Shown here: one piece after another, positions 1 through 7,753 of the stretch
Numbering within the stretch: position 1 is the stretch's first letter
How the letters are laid out: each line of letters starts with the position of its first letter
From: Planctomycetaceae bacterium
GTDB taxonomy: Bacteria > Planctomycetota > Planctomycetia > Gemmatales > Gemmataceae
DNA: 64,000 nt
NCBI GenBank assembly: GCA_013823135.1
Contig: PNLP01000003.1
Coordinates: forward strand, 1-64,000
Direction: 5' to 3'
Translations under genes and position numbers: made by a program
The notes under the pieces: generated by a model
What the model saw: the letters and a program-made list of their open reading frames with translations, nothing else
Database searches by the model: none
Told to the model about the DNA's origin: nothing

Positions 1-13
1 TCTTTCGACCCGC

Positions 14-57
14 CTGGAAAACAGAAAACACTTAGCTTCACCAGTGTATTTTTCCAG
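14..57 (-). other. Stem-loop in presumed rRNA leader, near the 23S side
   Basis: CTGGAAAA (14-21) pairs with TTTTCCAG (50-57), and an inner ACACT (28-32) pairs with AGTGT (43-47). It lies at the extreme left of the window, downstream (minus strand) of the boxA-like element. It may belong to the processing structure in front of 23S rRNA; that role is inferred, since the 23S gene itself is not in the window. No protein gene is supported in 1-490. Confidence 0.4.
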
Positions 58-230
58 TTCACAGGGATGTGAACCGGATAGACGATGTTGCCCTTCTCTT
101 TTCTTCTAAGGCTCGTGTCTTGCAGTCAATCGCGTGCTGCTCACGCCGCCGCACTCGCAACCCTGGTCACCCAGAATCACTCACACAGCAGCACAGCACA
201 CAATCGCTGATGCAACTTCGTGATCACCAA

Positions 231-244
231 GTTGTCAAAGATCG
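231..244 (-). promoter_or_regulatory. boxA-like rRNA antitermination element
   Basis: On the minus strand this reads CGATCTTTGACAAC, close to the bacterial rrn boxA core (for example TGCTCTTTAACA in E. coli). It lies about 120 nt downstream of a consensus promoter (368-396) and just after a GC-rich hairpin (281-301), the boxB-boxA order of rrn leaders. It is immediately followed by another small inverted repeat (CAACTT/AAGTTG). Function as a Nus-factor antitermination site is inferred from sequence and position. Confidence 0.6.
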
Positions 245-280
245 AAGTTAAAGCATGACTCGCTTTCGCGAACCACACCC

Positions 281-301
281 GCACACCAAGTTACGGTGTG
301 C
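281..301 (-). promoter_or_regulatory. boxB-like hairpin in presumed rRNA leader
   Basis: GCACACC (281-287) and GGTGTGC (295-301) form a perfect 7-bp stem with a 7-nt loop, about 37 nt upstream of the boxA-like element on the minus strand. The order promoter, hairpin, boxA matches rrn leaders. The assignment as boxB is by position only. Confidence 0.45.
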
Positions 302-367
302 TTTCTCTGCCGAATCCGCTCGTCTCAAACCCTTAACAGGCTTGACGTTACGTCTTTGGTATCGAGA

Positions 368-396
368 ATCTTAGTGGCGTTGTGTCTCACTGTCAA
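368..396 (-). promoter_or_regulatory. Promoter P2, between tRNA-Ala and the presumed 23S operon
   Basis: On the minus strand: a perfect -35 TTGACA (391-396), a 17-nt spacer and -10 TAAGAT (368-373), giving a predicted start near 361. Transcription would run left through the boxB-like hairpin and the boxA-like element and out of the window. A promoter here lets the operon to the left be transcribed independently of the tRNA genes. Confidence 0.6.
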
Positions 397-490
397 CCCG
401 GCCCGCGAAAATTTTCTTCTCGCGTTCCACTTGTTCCTTGCAATCCTTGTCCGGAACTGCTTGGAACTTTCTGACAGCAAGCCGCCTGTG

Positions 491-563
491 TGGAGAAGAG
501 GGGAGTCGAACCCCTGACCCCCTGCTTGCAAAGCAGGTGCTCTACCAATTGAGCTACTCCCCC
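491..563 (-). tRNA. tRNA-Ala (TGC)
   Basis: A complete 73-nt cloverleaf on the minus strand. The acceptor arm GGGGGAG pairs with CTTCTCC and includes the G3:U70 pair that identifies tRNA-Ala. The D arm is GCTC/GAGC, the anticodon stem CCTGC/GCAGG encloses TTTGCAA (anticodon TGC), and the T arm is AGGGG/CCCCT. CCA is not encoded (CAC follows the discriminator A). It lies 31 nt downstream of tRNA-Ile, the usual Ile-Ala order of a 16S-23S spacer. Confidence 0.96.
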
Positions 564-594
564 AACTTCCACAAGCCTGTGGTCGCCAACCGTG

Positions 595-668
595 TGCGCG
601 TACTTGGATTTGAACCAAGGACCTCGTCGTTATCAGCGACGCGCTCTAGCCAACTGAGCTATACGCGC
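595..668 (-). tRNA. tRNA-Ile (GAT)
   Basis: A complete 74-nt cloverleaf on the minus strand. The acceptor GCGCGTA pairs with TACGCGC, the anticodon stem CGTCG/CGACG encloses CTGATAA (anticodon GAT), and the T loop is TTCAAAT. CCA is not encoded. It is first in an Ile-Ala tandem. In many bacteria this pair sits between 16S and 23S, but no 16S 3' end is visible upstream (669-1090). Confidence 0.96.
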
Positions 669-861
669 AACGCCATCCCGAATTCGTGAGCACCATGAGC
701 GTTTATCAAACGCGAAGGCCAAACCGTATTGGTTTGGCCCCATCCGACACCCGATTGGTTGCGTCGGCAAGGCTATCCGCACGAGAGCGGAATCGTCGAG
801 TCGTACAGATCAATCGCGTTCGTAATCATGCACACCTCACGGGGTGGTATTGCACCAAGTG
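669..861 (-). other. Leader of the tRNA unit with two tandem perfect hairpins
   Basis: Between promoter P1 and tRNA-Ile lie two perfect hairpins. GGCCAAACC (717-725) pairs with GGTTTGGCC (731-739) across a 5-nt loop, and GCGTTT (699-704) pairs with AAACGC (708-713) across a 3-nt loop. Neither is followed by a T tract on either strand, so they do not look like terminators. They may be processing or pausing structures. No protein-coding gene is convincing here. Confidence 0.45.
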
Positions 862-889
862 ATTCTAAGCGACCAACTCCGACTGTCAA
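862..889 (-). promoter_or_regulatory. Promoter P1 for the tRNA-Ile/tRNA-Ala unit
   Basis: On the minus strand: a perfect -35 TTGACA (884-889), a 16-nt spacer and -10 TAGAAT (862-867, five of six consensus bases). The predicted start near 855 gives a leader of about 190 nt before tRNA-Ile. Both P1 and P2 begin TTGACAGT. Confidence 0.6.
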
Positions 890-987
890 GATATCGGCAT
901 TCAGACGGGTCGCCATGAGGCAACCTGAGGCACCTCTGAGCGTTGTCTTTCAACGACTTCCGCCGATTTGTTCTCTTGAGAAAAATC

Positions 988-1016
988 TTTCGATCGGGCC
1001 ACGAAGCCGCTATCAT
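988..1016 (+). promoter_or_regulatory. Weak candidate promoter for prpB
   Basis: TTTCGA (988-993), a 17-nt spacer and TATCAT (1011-1016) lie about 75 nt upstream of the prpB start. The -10 is good and the -35 poor. The rest of 890-1090 shows no other clear signal. Confidence 0.25.
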
Positions 1017-1090
1017 CCGCGGTATTCGAGTGGTGTCTCGCTTCACATTGGGGGTCGCCGCTCACCACAACAACCACTCAGTTCTCACCA

Positions 1091-1966
1091 ATGTCATCTC
1101 AATCGTTCTCACCCGGTGCCCGTCTGCGGAGTGCCTGGACTGCCGGGCCGATCGCACTGCCGGGGGTGTTCTCACCACTGGTTGCGAAACTTGCCGAGCG
1201 GATTGGTTTTCAGGCTGTCTACCTCTCAGGGGGAGCACTCTCTGCGGGGAACGGTGTCCCTGATATCGGCTTGCTCACTCTCACTGAGTTCGTTGCCGCC
1301 GCCCAACTCACGGCACAAGCAACGACATTGCCTCTGCTCTGCGATGCCGATACCGGCTTTGGCGAATCGCTGAACGTTGAACGCACGGTTCGGATGTTTG
1401 AAGCGGCTGGGGTAGCCGGAATTCACCTGGAAGATCAGGAGATGCCGAAACGCTGTGGCCATCTCTCGGGCAAATCGCTGGTTTCTCCTGAGGAAATGGC
1501 CGCGAAGATTCGCGCCGCTGTCGCCGCTCGACGGGATCCCGACTTTGTGATTGTGGCACGTACGGATGCTCGTGGCGTCACGAACTTTGACGACGCCGTG
1601 AGCCGGGCTCGCCTGTATTTGGCCGCCGGTGCCGATGCGATCTTCCCCGAAGCGCTGACGGGCGCCGACGAGTTTGCCCAGTTTGCGAAGGCGGTCCCCT
1701 GCCCTCTGCTTGCGAACATGACGGAGTTCGGCAAAGGTCCGCTACTCGACGTGAAAACGCTAGGCGAGATGGGCTATCGGATGATCCTATTCCCGCTCAC
1801 GGCGTTCCGTGTCGCGATGCGAGCGGCAGAGGAAACGCTGCGTGATTTGCTCCAGAACGGGACACAAACAGAATCGCTTTCCAAAATGCAAACACGGGCC
1901 GAACTGTACGAACTGCTCGGCTACACCGGCTACGAAGCACGCGATCGAGCCTACTTCGGGGGCTAA
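1091..1966 (+). CDS. prpB: 2-methylisocitrate lyase (PrpB; isocitrate lyase/PEP mutase family)
   Basis: This 291-residue protein of the isocitrate lyase/PEP mutase superfamily should cleave 2-methylisocitrate to pyruvate and succinate in the cytoplasmic methylcitrate cycle of propionate breakdown. The signature KRCGH is at residues 120-124, with catalytic Cys122, and the metal-binding acidic cluster CDADTG lies at 84-89. Length and motif order match PrpB rather than the longer AceA. A citrate synthase homologue follows two genes downstream on the same strand, which supports the assignment. No clear Shine-Dalgarno precedes the ATG. Other members of the superfamily (oxaloacetate hydrolase, PEP phosphonomutase) are less likely given the KRCGH motif and context. 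Confidence 0.88.
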   Translation: MSSQSFSPGARLRSAWTAGPIALPGVFSPLVAKLAERIGFQAVYLSGGALSAGNGVPDIGLLTLTEFVAAAQLTAQATTLPLLCDADTGFGESLNVERTVRMFEAAGVAGIHLEDQEMPKRCGHLSGKSLVSPEEMAAKIRAAVAARRDPDFVIVARTDARGVTNFDDAVSRARLYLAAGADAIFPEALTGADEFAQFAKAVPCPLLANMTEFGKGPLLDVKTLGEMGYRMILFPLTAFRVAMRAAEETLRDLLQNGTQTESLSKMQTRAELYELLGYTGYEARDRAYFGG

Positions 1967-1993
1967 CCGGACCGTCCTCTGTTGGGACACGCA

Positions 1994-3694
1994 ATGGACG
2001 ACTCGCCCTCTCCTCGCCGCGTTTACACGCCGAGCGGACGCTTTGATGCGGCCGATCTTGCGGTTCTTGCGATCGCGTTCGTCGGCGCAGCGCTCACTCT
2101 CGCCGCAGGACTCGCCTACGCCCTCCGCTCGGGAAACTATCTGGTCGGCTGGGGCACGCTCTTCATTGGAGCACTCTTGGTAGTGGGGGTCATGCGAGTC
2201 GTTTCGTCCGCGAAATGCCGGAATCGAGGAGTTGCCTGCGTACTGGGTCTGCTGGTGGGTCTCTTGATGCTCGCGGGTTTCTACCACATCGACCAGTGTT
2301 CCCGGTGGGCAGTTGGGTGGGAGCGTATCGAGAAACTCCCAGGATACATTGCATTCCGAATGGAAACCGATGATTGGCATTTCTTGGGTGACGGCCCCGA
2401 GGGCCGGCTTTTCGCCTTCGTCCTTCCGCAACCCACCCAGGCTGGGCGCAATCCCTGGCTCGCAGGTCCCAACGGGTGGAACTGGCACTGGTGCTTTTTC
2501 CTACTGGAAATCGGAGCCTTCGTCGTACTGCCCGCGGCATCCGGTTGGGTTCGGGCCGGCCGCCCCTTCAGCGAACGGTTCGATGACTGGTTCGCCAGTG
2601 ATATGGTGAGGGTCACGCCGGACTCTGCCACGGCTCTCCGCCAGGCATTAGCCGACGGCTCATTGGCAGAGTGGGTGATTAACGGCGTGGAGAAGTCGCA
2701 GGACCCGGAATCACAAGCCGAGGTGACGGCGTGGTATTGCCCGCGCCCGAGTTCGGAGCACGCAGCCGAATCAGAAGTCTATCTGATGATTGATTCCGAC
2801 CGAGCAGTACTGATTGAACCCGAGGAGGCGGCCGCGCTGACCGGCCTCCTCCCCGGCCTGGAAGCTCTGGCAATCCCGGAGAGTACGAAGTTCAAGCCGG
2901 CGGCCACGGCCGAGGGGCCCGTGACCAAAGCCGCAGCCACGACCCAGGTGTGGTCGACGAGTGATTCGGTCGCCACACTCACAAGCATTTCCGGCCCGTA
3001 CGTCGATAAAGGACTGGGGAATTATCAGGTTGTGCTGGGTCTCGTACTGTCAATAGGAGCGATGCTCGCGCCGATTCCCGTCGTTCTGTTGTTCGTAGCT
3101 TCCGTGAACGTACTTCACGACGCGGTGAAGATGCTCGCTCGCTGGGAGTTGATTGTCGGGGGTTACGTGGCCGTCGTCGGCTTCAGTCTCTACTTCGCCG
3201 TCCTTCGGTGGTACAACGCGGAGGATCCCGTTTGGTTCCGGGTTCTCCTATGGTACCGCCGCAGAGTTATCACCCAGCAGGCAGCCCAGCGCACCGACGC
3301 GCTGTTTCCGCCTGAGCATCCCGAGACGATTTATGCTGAGGTTGTACCTCGAAGAGCCTGGGGTGACCCATCGAGGGGTCGAAAGGAAAGCGAAAACGGG
3401 CTTCTACTCATCGAGCAGGAACGGGGACTCCTCTTCGAAGGTGACCGAAACCGGTACATCGTGCCGTTGCCCGCGATCATCTCATGCGATGTGGAAGAGG
3501 TCACCCGGATGGGAAACACATCAGGGCTATTCGGGATTATTGTGGTGGTGCGGATCGCCGAGGGAATTCACGAGTTGCCGATCGTTCCTTTGACGGGAAT
3601 TGACGGCGCGAATCCCTGTGAGAAAGCCACCGCACTGCAAGCGATGATTCTTGCTTTGCTCGGCTCACCCGGATACGAAGAAACCGATGGTTAA
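1994..3694 (+). CDS. Multi-pass membrane protein of unknown function between prpB and prpC
   Basis: I do not recognise this 566-residue protein. It has about six hydrophobic segments: three in the first 95 residues, one near 160-180, and two near 340-370 and 385-405. A soluble acidic stretch separates the two groups, and a C-terminal soluble domain of about 160 residues ends the protein. The open frame extends to a TTG at 1982, but ATG 1994 is preferred. It starts 27 bp after prpB and ends 41 bp before the citrate synthase gene, all on the plus strand, so co-transcription is likely. A transport or sensory role in propionate metabolism would be speculation. Confidence 0.8.
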   Translation: MDDSPSPRRVYTPSGRFDAADLAVLAIAFVGAALTLAAGLAYALRSGNYLVGWGTLFIGALLVVGVMRVVSSAKCRNRGVACVLGLLVGLLMLAGFYHIDQCSRWAVGWERIEKLPGYIAFRMETDDWHFLGDGPEGRLFAFVLPQPTQAGRNPWLAGPNGWNWHWCFFLLEIGAFVVLPAASGWVRAGRPFSERFDDWFASDMVRVTPDSATALRQALADGSLAEWVINGVEKSQDPESQAEVTAWYCPRPSSEHAAESEVYLMIDSDRAVLIEPEEAAALTGLLPGLEALAIPESTKFKPAATAEGPVTKAAATTQVWSTSDSVATLTSISGPYVDKGLGNYQVVLGLVLSIGAMLAPIPVVLLFVASVNVLHDAVKMLARWELIVGGYVAVVGFSLYFAVLRWYNAEDPVWFRVLLWYRRRVITQQAAQRTDALFPPEHPETIYAEVVPRRAWGDPSRGRKESENGLLLIEQERGLLFEGDRNRYIVPLPAIISCDVEEVTRMGNTSGLFGIIVVVRIAEGIHELPIVPLTGIDGANPCEKATALQAMILALLGSPGYEETDG

Positions 3695-3735
3695 GGCTTC
3701 CGAGACCGACGGCTCCGCCCCACACGAGGGTTCCC

Positions 3736-4857
3736 ATGTCCACTCTCCCCTACTCTCCCGGGCTCGAAGGTGTTGTCGCCGGAGAGACGAGTATCTGCAC
3801 TGTCGAGAGCGGGCTGAGCTACCGCGGCTACAGTGTCGGTGACCTCGCGGAGCACTGCTCGTTCGACGAAGTCGCATACCTGCTGCTGTACGGCGAGTTG
3901 CCCAACGCCAAGGAATTGCAGGCGTTTATCGCTCGTGTCGCGGCTGCGCGACGACTTCCGCCGCCGCTGAAGGATCTGTTCGCTGCACTCCCCAAATGGA
4001 CGACGCCACTCGATTCACTGCGGACCGCGGTCTCGGCTCTCGGACACTTCGATCAGGATGCGGCAGACAATTCGCACGATGCGAACCTGCGGAAAGCGGA
4101 ACGGTTGCTGGCACAGATCCCCGTCGCGATTGCGGATCAGTTCCGGATCGCGAAGGGGTTGCAGCCCGTTCTCGCACGGCAAGATTTGGGGCAGGCCGCG
4201 AACTTCCTCTTCATGCTCCGCGATGCTGAGCCAAGCCCTGAAGAAGTGAAGGCGATGGACGTGTCGCTGATCCTCTATGCCGAGCACGAGTTCAATGCCA
4301 GCACGTTCGCCGCTCGCGTGATCGTCTCGACGCTGTCGGATATTCACTCGGGTATCACGGGTGCGATCGGTGCGTTGAAAGGCCCGCTGCACGGTGGTGC
4401 GAACGAGAAGGTAATGGACATTCTGCTCGCGGCAGGCGGTCCTGATAACGCCGAAGCATGGACCCGTGCGGCACTGGCTCGCAAGGAACGGATCATGGGT
4501 TTCGGCCACCGCGTGTACAAGGCCGGCGACGTGCGAGCGGGCATCTTGAAGACTTACGCCCGGGAGGCAGCGCGCGTTGCTGGTGCGACGAAGTGGGAAG
4601 ACACGGCAGACATCATCGAGGGTGTGATGGCGGCCGAGAAGAACATGTTCCCGAATCTCGACTGGCCCGCGGGTCGGCTGTACCACGCGATGAAGCTGGA
4701 AATCCCGCTGTACACGCCGATCTTCGCCATGTCGCGGATCTCGGGCTGGGCGGCTCACGTCGTCGAACAGCTCGACAATAACCGTCTGATCCGCCCGCGG
4801 GCGCTCTACAAGGGACCGGCACCACGAACCGCGAAACCCCTCAGAGAGCGTGGTTGA
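3736..4857 (+). CDS. prpC: Citrate synthase family protein, probably 2-methylcitrate synthase
   Basis: This 373-residue citrate synthase homologue carries the family motifs GPLHGGAN and GFGHRVYK, which contain active-site histidines, and a C-terminal FPNLDWPAG segment. The enzyme condenses an acyl-CoA with oxaloacetate. Its short length and the linked prpB favour propionyl-CoA (2-methylcitrate synthase, the first step of the methylcitrate cycle) over acetyl-CoA, but sequence alone does not exclude ordinary citrate synthase. No prpD is in the window. It ends 3 bp before the stop of a convergent amidohydrolase gene. Confidence 0.82.
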   Translation: MSTLPYSPGLEGVVAGETSICTVESGLSYRGYSVGDLAEHCSFDEVAYLLLYGELPNAKELQAFIARVAAARRLPPPLKDLFAALPKWTTPLDSLRTAVSALGHFDQDAADNSHDANLRKAERLLAQIPVAIADQFRIAKGLQPVLARQDLGQAANFLFMLRDAEPSPEEVKAMDVSLILYAEHEFNASTFAARVIVSTLSDIHSGITGAIGALKGPLHGGANEKVMDILLAAGGPDNAEAWTRAALARKERIMGFGHRVYKAGDVRAGILKTYAREAARVAGATKWEDTADIIEGVMAAEKNMFPNLDWPAGRLYHAMKLEIPLYTPIFAMSRISGWAAHVVEQLDNNRLIRPRALYKGPAPRTAKPLRERG

Positions 4858-4860
4858 GCG

Positions 4861-5808
4861 TCATCCACGTGGTTTGAGTTGATAGGCTTTCACAGCGTTC
4901 GCACCCATGACTTTTGCGAACGCCTCGTCGCCCTTTTCCTTCACGTACTTCGCGGCAAGCGAATAGACCGTCTCGAACTTTCCGAAGATATCGCTCACGG
5001 GCCAGTTCGAGCCGAACATGAGGCGATCGGGCCCGAACGCCTTCCACAACACATCAAGCGTTGGCGTGTAGAAGGCGAGATCGGTCGGGGCCATGCCATC
5101 GCGTTTGCGGCTGCCTTCCACCAGCGCCGACATCTTGCAGAACACGTTCGCGCCCGCATCACCGCCAATCGCAACAGCCTTCCGCCATGCTTCCACGGGT
5201 GCCTTACCGTCGATGGTCGGGTTCCCCATGTGGTTCACGACCACATGCAGCTTCGGCAACTTCTCGGCAACTTGAGCCGCCGCCAGGAACGTCTCCGCAC
5301 CGCCGTTAAGGTCGAGTGACAGCCCGTTATCACTGAGCGATTTCAAGCGGTCGATTTGAGTGTCGTCCTTGAGGGCGGTTTTCAGAGCACCTTCATTTAC
5401 GCGGATGCCACGGAACAGCGGATTCTTGGCGAACCGTTCGAGGTTCTTCACGAAATCCTTGTCCGCGAGCGACAGGTTTCCGACGATGCCGACGAGGAAC
5501 GGTTCGTCCTTGGCGAGATCAAGCAGCCATTGATTGTCTTCCACCCACGGGCTCGCTTCCACGACAACCGTGCCCGTGACGCCGTGTGGCACGGCGAGTT
5601 TCTTGTACTCGGCCGGCAGCACAGCGCGGTAAAGCACCTTGTCGCCTTTGCCAGGCCACGGCACGCCTTCCTTCCGCGTCGGGTCGTAGAAGTGTGTGTG
5701 TGTGTCGATGATCACTGGCTTCGCTTCAGCCCTGGCAAGCGGTGGGTGTAAACCCACTGTTCCCAGCGCAACGACCCCTTTGGCAATCGCTTCGCGGCGA
5801 GTCATCAT
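4861..5808 (-). CDS. Exported amidohydrolase-2 family protein (TIM barrel)
   Basis: This 315-residue metal-dependent hydrolase begins with a twin-arginine-type leader (MTRREAIAKG, then a hydrophobic stretch to about residue 28). The barrel opens with DTHTHFYDP, whose two histidines are the usual first metal ligands, and later shows VVNHMG and FGSNWPVSD, typical of the lactonase-like amidohydrolase-2 family. The frame stays open upstream into the previous gene. The start at 5808 is chosen because it gives an ATGA overlap with the DUF1501 stop and a clean leader. The substrate is unknown; sugar lactonases are the nearest characterised relatives I know. Confidence 0.82.
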   Translation of the reverse strand: MMTRREAIAKGVVALGTVGLHPPLARAEAKPVIIDTHTHFYDPTRKEGVPWPGKGDKVLYRAVLPAEYKKLAVPHGVTGTVVVEASPWVEDNQWLLDLAKDEPFLVGIVGNLSLADKDFVKNLERFAKNPLFRGIRVNEGALKTALKDDTQIDRLKSLSDNGLSLDLNGGAETFLAAAQVAEKLPKLHVVVNHMGNPTIDGKAPVEAWRKAVAIGGDAGANVFCKMSALVEGSRKRDGMAPTDLAFYTPTLDVLWKAFGPDRLMFGSNWPVSDIFGKFETVYSLAAKYVKEKGDEAFAKVMGANAVKAYQLKPRG

Positions 5809-7238
5809 GCGAGAGCCTCCTTGATGACCTTCCCGAACACGTCCGTCAGTCGGAAGTCGCGGCCTGCATGGCGATAGGTGAGCTTTTCGTGATCCAGACC
5901 CAGGCAATGCAAGATGGTCGCTTGCACGTCGTGGATGTGAACGCCGCCCTCGACGGGGTGGAAGCCCATGTCGTCGGTCTTGCCAAGCGACACGCCCGGC
6001 TTGGTGCCGCCACCGGCCATCCAGATTGTGTATGCTTGCGGGTGGTGATCGCGTCCAAGGCTGCGACCCAATAGCGGATTCGATTCCACCATAGGCGTGC
6101 GACCGAACTCCCCACCCCAAATGACGAGTGTTTCGTCGAGCATACCGAGTCGCTTCAGATCGCTGACCAGAGCGGCGCTCGCCTTGTCGGTTGCACCGCA
6201 ATTGTTCTTCGAGTTCCCGGCGACATCGGAGTGAGCGTCCCAACCCTCGTGGTAAATGTTGACGAACCGCACGCCACGTTGCACCATCCGGCGAGCCAGT
6301 AAGCACGCCCGTGCGAACGACGGCTTCGCGGGGTCGGCCCCGTAAAGCTCCAGCGTTTCCTTGGGTTCTTTATTGAGGTCGGTCAATTCCGGTGCTGCGG
6401 TCTGTAGCCGACCAGCCATCTCATATGCTGCTGTGCGTGTCGCGATCTCGGGATCGCCCACGACCCCAAGGCGTGTTTTGTTCATCTCCATGACGAGGTC
6501 GAGCGTGTCCTTCTCGGTGGTGGCATCGAACCCGGGCGGCGACGACACGTTCAAGATCGGGTCGCCCTGGTTTCTGAATCGCACGCCGGTGTACACCGTG
6601 GGTAGAAAGCCGCTGCTCCAGTTCGCACTACCGCCGCTGATGCCGGCCCCGGTGGACATGACCACGAACGCGGGCAAGTCCTTGGTTTCGCAGCCGAGAC
6701 CATACGTCACCCAACTGCCGATGCTTGGTCGCCCGGGTTGACCGAACCCCGTGTTAAAGAAGATCTGCGCCGGGGCGTGGTTGAACTGATCGGTGTGAAC
6801 GGCCTTCAGGAACGTGACATCATCCACGACTTTCGCGAGGTGTGGCAGCACCTCGGAGAGTTCTGCCCCGCACTTTCCGTGTTTGGCGAACTTGAACCGT
6901 GGCCCCAATACAGCCGCGTCGGGTCGGATGAAGGCGTAGCGCTGTCCCTTGATGATTTCGGGCGGGATTGGCTTTCCTTCGAGACGCGTCAACTCGGGTT
7001 TGGGGTCGAACAGGTCAAGTTGGCTCGGCGCACCTGCCATGAACAGGTGAATGACAGCCTTGGCCTTGGCAGGAAAGTGCGACTTCTTTGGCGCGAAGGC
7101 GTCAGACTTGGTATCAGCAGCATCGGCAAAGTTACGGCCACCGTTCGCGAGAAGAGAGGCGAGTGCAATTTTGCCAACGCCGTAACCGCAATCGCGGAGG
7201 AAGTGCCGGCGGGCAACGTGCGAGAATGATTGGCTCAT
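5805..7238 (-). CDS. DUF1501 domain-containing protein
   Basis: This 477-residue DUF1501 protein belongs to a sulfatase-fold family expanded in planctomycetes. The N-terminus ARRHFLRDCGYG resembles a twin-arginine leader. Family signatures include HLFMAGAPSQLDLFDPKP, GGEFGRTP, GRDHHP and the C-terminal DIHDVQATILH-like segment (here HIHDVQATILH). Such proteins often pair with PSCyt/DUF1549/DUF1553 proteins, but here the downstream partner is an amidohydrolase overlapping by 4 bp. The start at 7238 is chosen over an upstream ATG at 7292. The start codon lies in a perfect 9-bp inverted repeat. The biochemical role is unknown. Confidence 0.85.
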   Translation of the reverse strand: MSQSFSHVARRHFLRDCGYGVGKIALASLLANGGRNFADAADTKSDAFAPKKSHFPAKAKAVIHLFMAGAPSQLDLFDPKPELTRLEGKPIPPEIIKGQRYAFIRPDAAVLGPRFKFAKHGKCGAELSEVLPHLAKVVDDVTFLKAVHTDQFNHAPAQIFFNTGFGQPGRPSIGSWVTYGLGCETKDLPAFVVMSTGAGISGGSANWSSGFLPTVYTGVRFRNQGDPILNVSSPPGFDATTEKDTLDLVMEMNKTRLGVVGDPEIATRTAAYEMAGRLQTAAPELTDLNKEPKETLELYGADPAKPSFARACLLARRMVQRGVRFVNIYHEGWDAHSDVAGNSKNNCGATDKASAALVSDLKRLGMLDETLVIWGGEFGRTPMVESNPLLGRSLGRDHHPQAYTIWMAGGGTKPGVSLGKTDDMGFHPVEGGVHIHDVQATILHCLGLDHEKLTYRHAGRDFRLTDVFGKVIKEALA

Positions 7239-7243
7239 TCTCG
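7221..7243 (-). promoter_or_regulatory. Inverted repeat enclosing the DUF1501 start codon
   Basis: CGAGAATGA (7221-7229) and TCATTCTCG (7235-7243) are perfect 9-bp arms around a 5-nt loop. On the mRNA the AUG lies inside the 5' arm, so folding would hide the start codon. A role in translation is inferred and may be coincidental. Confidence 0.35.
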
Positions 7244-7317
7244 CAGTGTAACGGACAGTGATCGGCGACGGCAAGGGACGCGACGGTTTCACGCCCGTCC
7301 GTGCGGCCGAGTCTGTA

Positions 7318-7713
7318 TCACTTACCTTCGAGTTTGAAGTCGAACACGTTTGGGCCAGACTCGGTAACGATAGCCTTGAGCGTGCTGTTGGTGTTGTATG
7401 TCGTCGAGATTGTATCCACGCTCAGCGGTTCACCACCCGGGCCTTTCTTGTCTTTGAGATCGACATACCGGCGAATTTCAACACGGCGTTCGCCCGGGAG
7501 AGACTGGAGTGAGTACGCCCCGTTAACGATCGGACCTTGAGCGGGTGGCTTGCCATCGGGTGCCGTAAAGGTGATCGTTCCCGTATCAAGTGGTTTGCCG
7601 TTCAACTGTACAGACCCAGTAACGGTAACAGGCACGGGTTCTTTGGGGCCACATCCAGCCAGGAGTACCAACACACTCGTAAGGAACCAACAGAAAATTC
7701 GTTTCACACGCAT
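7318..7713 (-). CDS. Small lipoprotein with a transthyretin-like/carboxypeptidase-regulatory fold
   Basis: This 131-residue protein has a lipoprotein signal with lipobox LLAGC (Cys21). A single beta-rich domain follows: VTVTGSVQLNGKPLDTGTI, a Y-S-L turn (GAYSLQSLPGE) and a closing strand. This matches the carboxypeptidase regulatory-like lipoproteins common in planctomycetes. It lies 40 bp downstream of a DUF1559 pseudopilin gene on the same strand, a frequent pairing in this phylum. Function is unknown; the context suggests an envelope-surface partner of the pseudopilin. Confidence 0.8.
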   Translation of the reverse strand: MRVKRIFCWFLTSVLVLLAGCGPKEPVPVTVTGSVQLNGKPLDTGTITFTAPDGKPPAQGPIVNGAYSLQSLPGERRVEIRRYVDLKDKKGPGGEPLSVDTISTTYNTNSTLKAIVTESGPNVFDFKLEGK

Positions 7714-7753
7714 CGCAGACTCTCAGGTTCAGTTGAGTTGATACTTGCTCGGA

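Noticed and set aside
1..230. 23S rRNA gene start inside the window
   Set aside because: The reverse complement does not show the conserved 23S 5' end (GGT(T/C)AAG...ACGGTGGATGCC); it must lie further left if present.
729..1373. Plus-strand open frame upstream of and overlapping prpB
   Set aside because: Begins in the hairpin of the tRNA leader and overlaps prpB in another frame; no domain.
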